Origin: JAFGXF01 sp963732595
GTDB lineage: Bacteria > Chloroflexota > Anaerolineae > Anaerolineales > Anaerolineaceae
NCBI GenBank assembly: GCA_963732595.1
Contig: CAVSZZ010000002.1
Location: 310,001-374,000, forward strand
Direction of reading: 5' to 3'
Length of the DNA: 64,000 nucleotides
Below the pieces are notes generated by a model. That model made no database searches and was not told the DNA's origin. It saw only the letters and a program-made list of their open reading frames with translations. Positions 63,307-64,000 of this stretch are shown here, piece by piece. Each line of letters starts with the position of its first letter. The stretch's first letter is position 1. The position numbers and the translations under genes are program-made.

Positions 63307-64000
63307 ATGAAAAAAGCTGTGTTCAGGGATCAAGTTGTCATCGTTACCGGGGCTTCTGCCGGAATCGGGCGTGCGCTGGCACTACAATTGGCTTCACAAG
63401 GGGCCAATGTCGTCGTTGCAGCTCGACGAGCTGAGCGGTTGGAGCAACTGGCATCGGAATGCCGCCTGCTGGGCGGTCAAGCCCTGGTTGTGCCCATGGA
63501 TGTCAGTAACGAGAGCCAGTGCAAGGCGTTGGTGGATAAAACCATCGCTGTTTATGGCAAGCTGGATATGTTGATAAACAACGCTGGCCTGGCAGCCAGC
63601 GCTTTATTGGAGGATTTCCCCAATTTGGAATTGTTTCGACATACCATGGGGGTAAATTTCTATGGGGTGGTTTATTGTACTTACTTCGCTTTACCTCACC
63701 TTAAAAATACTCACGGGCGAATTGTAGCCATTTCAAGTACGGCGGGTAAAGCAGCCCTCCCCTATAACACACCCTATAGCGCCAGCAAATATGCGGTGCA
63801 TGGATTTTATGATGCGCTCCGTATGGAACTCAAACAACATGGGGTGAGTATTACGGTCATATGTCCTTCATGGGTGGCAACCGAGTTTCACGAGGCTCAA
63901 TTGGATAAAAATGGGACTCCACGTGGGGAAAGTGGTCGGGCATATTACACTAAAAGGACAATGACCAGTGAGCGTTGTGCGGACATCACACTGCGAGCAG
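63307..64000 (+). CDS. SDR-family oxidoreductase, 3' end outside window
   Basis: 231 residues seen. MKKAVFRDQVVIVTGASAGI gives the T-G-x-x-x-G-I-G cofactor site, NNAG is at about residue 92, and the catalytic Ser-Tyr-Lys set appears as ISSTAGKAALPYNTPYSASK. NAD(P)(H)-dependent dehydrogenase of unknown substrate. AGGAGAAG lies upstream of the ATG. It is probably part of the same unit as the ICMT-like gene, 64 bases away. The reading frame is open to the window edge. Confidence 0.92.
   Translation, partial: MKKAVFRDQVVIVTGASAGIGRALALQLASQGANVVVAARRAERLEQLASECRLLGGQALVVPMDVSNESQCKALVDKTIAVYGKLDMLINNAGLAASALLEDFPNLELFRHTMGVNFYGVVYCTYFALPHLKNTHGRIVAISSTAGKAALPYNTPYSASKYAVHGFYDALRMELKQHGVSITVICPSWVATEFHEAQLDKNGTPRGESGRAYYTKRTMTSERCADITLRA

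Overview
The window looks like a chromosomal segment of a Chloroflexota bacterium, probably of the Anaerolineae type. That placement is an inference from protein character, not a search. The support is an archaeal/eukaryote-type prolyl-tRNA synthetase, an EF-G2-like factor, a large DHH-CBS-nucleotidyltransferase tRNA enzyme, a DUF2089/SHOCT pair, a DUF6504/radical SAM repair pair, and many GPH-type sugar symporters. No tRNA, rRNA, CRISPR array or insertion sequence was seen. About one third of the genes carry an apparent +1/-1 shift, and one has an in-frame amber codon. Housekeeping genes (proS, murE, atpF) are affected too, so most shifts look like uncorrected indels of a draft or long-read assembly. 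Genes are given here at their reconstructed full extent, with the shift noted.

1-20 kb, core functions: pnp (partial) and rpsO; a HEAT-repeat protein; proS; a LOG-family protein; a MazG-like pyrophosphatase; an EF-G-like GTPase; a methyltransferase; a GNAT/CCA-enzyme pair. A plus-strand run follows: ThiF/MoeB-like, M1 peptidase lipoprotein, PIG-L deacetylase, flavin reductase, Nudix. Then come murE and the Fo part of the ATP synthase (atpI-atpB-atpE-atpF), where b is fused to the C-terminal part of delta. A terminator closes this operon and no F1 catalytic genes follow.

20-36 kb, accessory functions: a CDF metal exporter; a secreted protein; a thioredoxin/CcdA-like membrane fusion. A sulfur-handling operon follows (ArsR regulator, SQR-like flavoprotein, one-cysteine DsrC/TusE, DrsE-like protein). 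Next are a CBS protein, an MFS exporter, SHOCT/DUF2089, a radical SAM repair protein with DUF6504 behind an SOS-box promoter, a GH25 lysozyme, a glycosyltransferase, an HtrA protease and another MFS protein.

36.5-49 kb, carbohydrate metabolism: an IclR regulator with a palindromic promoter heads a tight operon of an IolD-like ThDP enzyme, split transketolase, an RpiB-family isomerase, a GPH symporter and a Gfo/Idh/MocA dehydrogenase. After it come a YhhN-like protein, a membrane protein and a CrtI-like oxidoreductase with a second GPH symporter.

49-60.5 kb, stress region: a PAS-GAF histidine kinase and NarL-type regulator, followed by small stress proteins (dodecin, CsbD, GlsB/YeaQ, YggT, short membrane peptides), a lone receiver, a CBS-membrane protein and two AI-2E exporters. 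Three copies of a palindromic promoter element with identical spacing to a -10 box, plus one degenerate copy, lie here. They are the best candidate for an undescribed regulon.

61-64 kb: an SmtB-like repressor with a clear promoter/operator, a small membrane protein, a VIT/CCC1 transporter, an ICMT-like methyltransferase and a partial SDR dehydrogenase.
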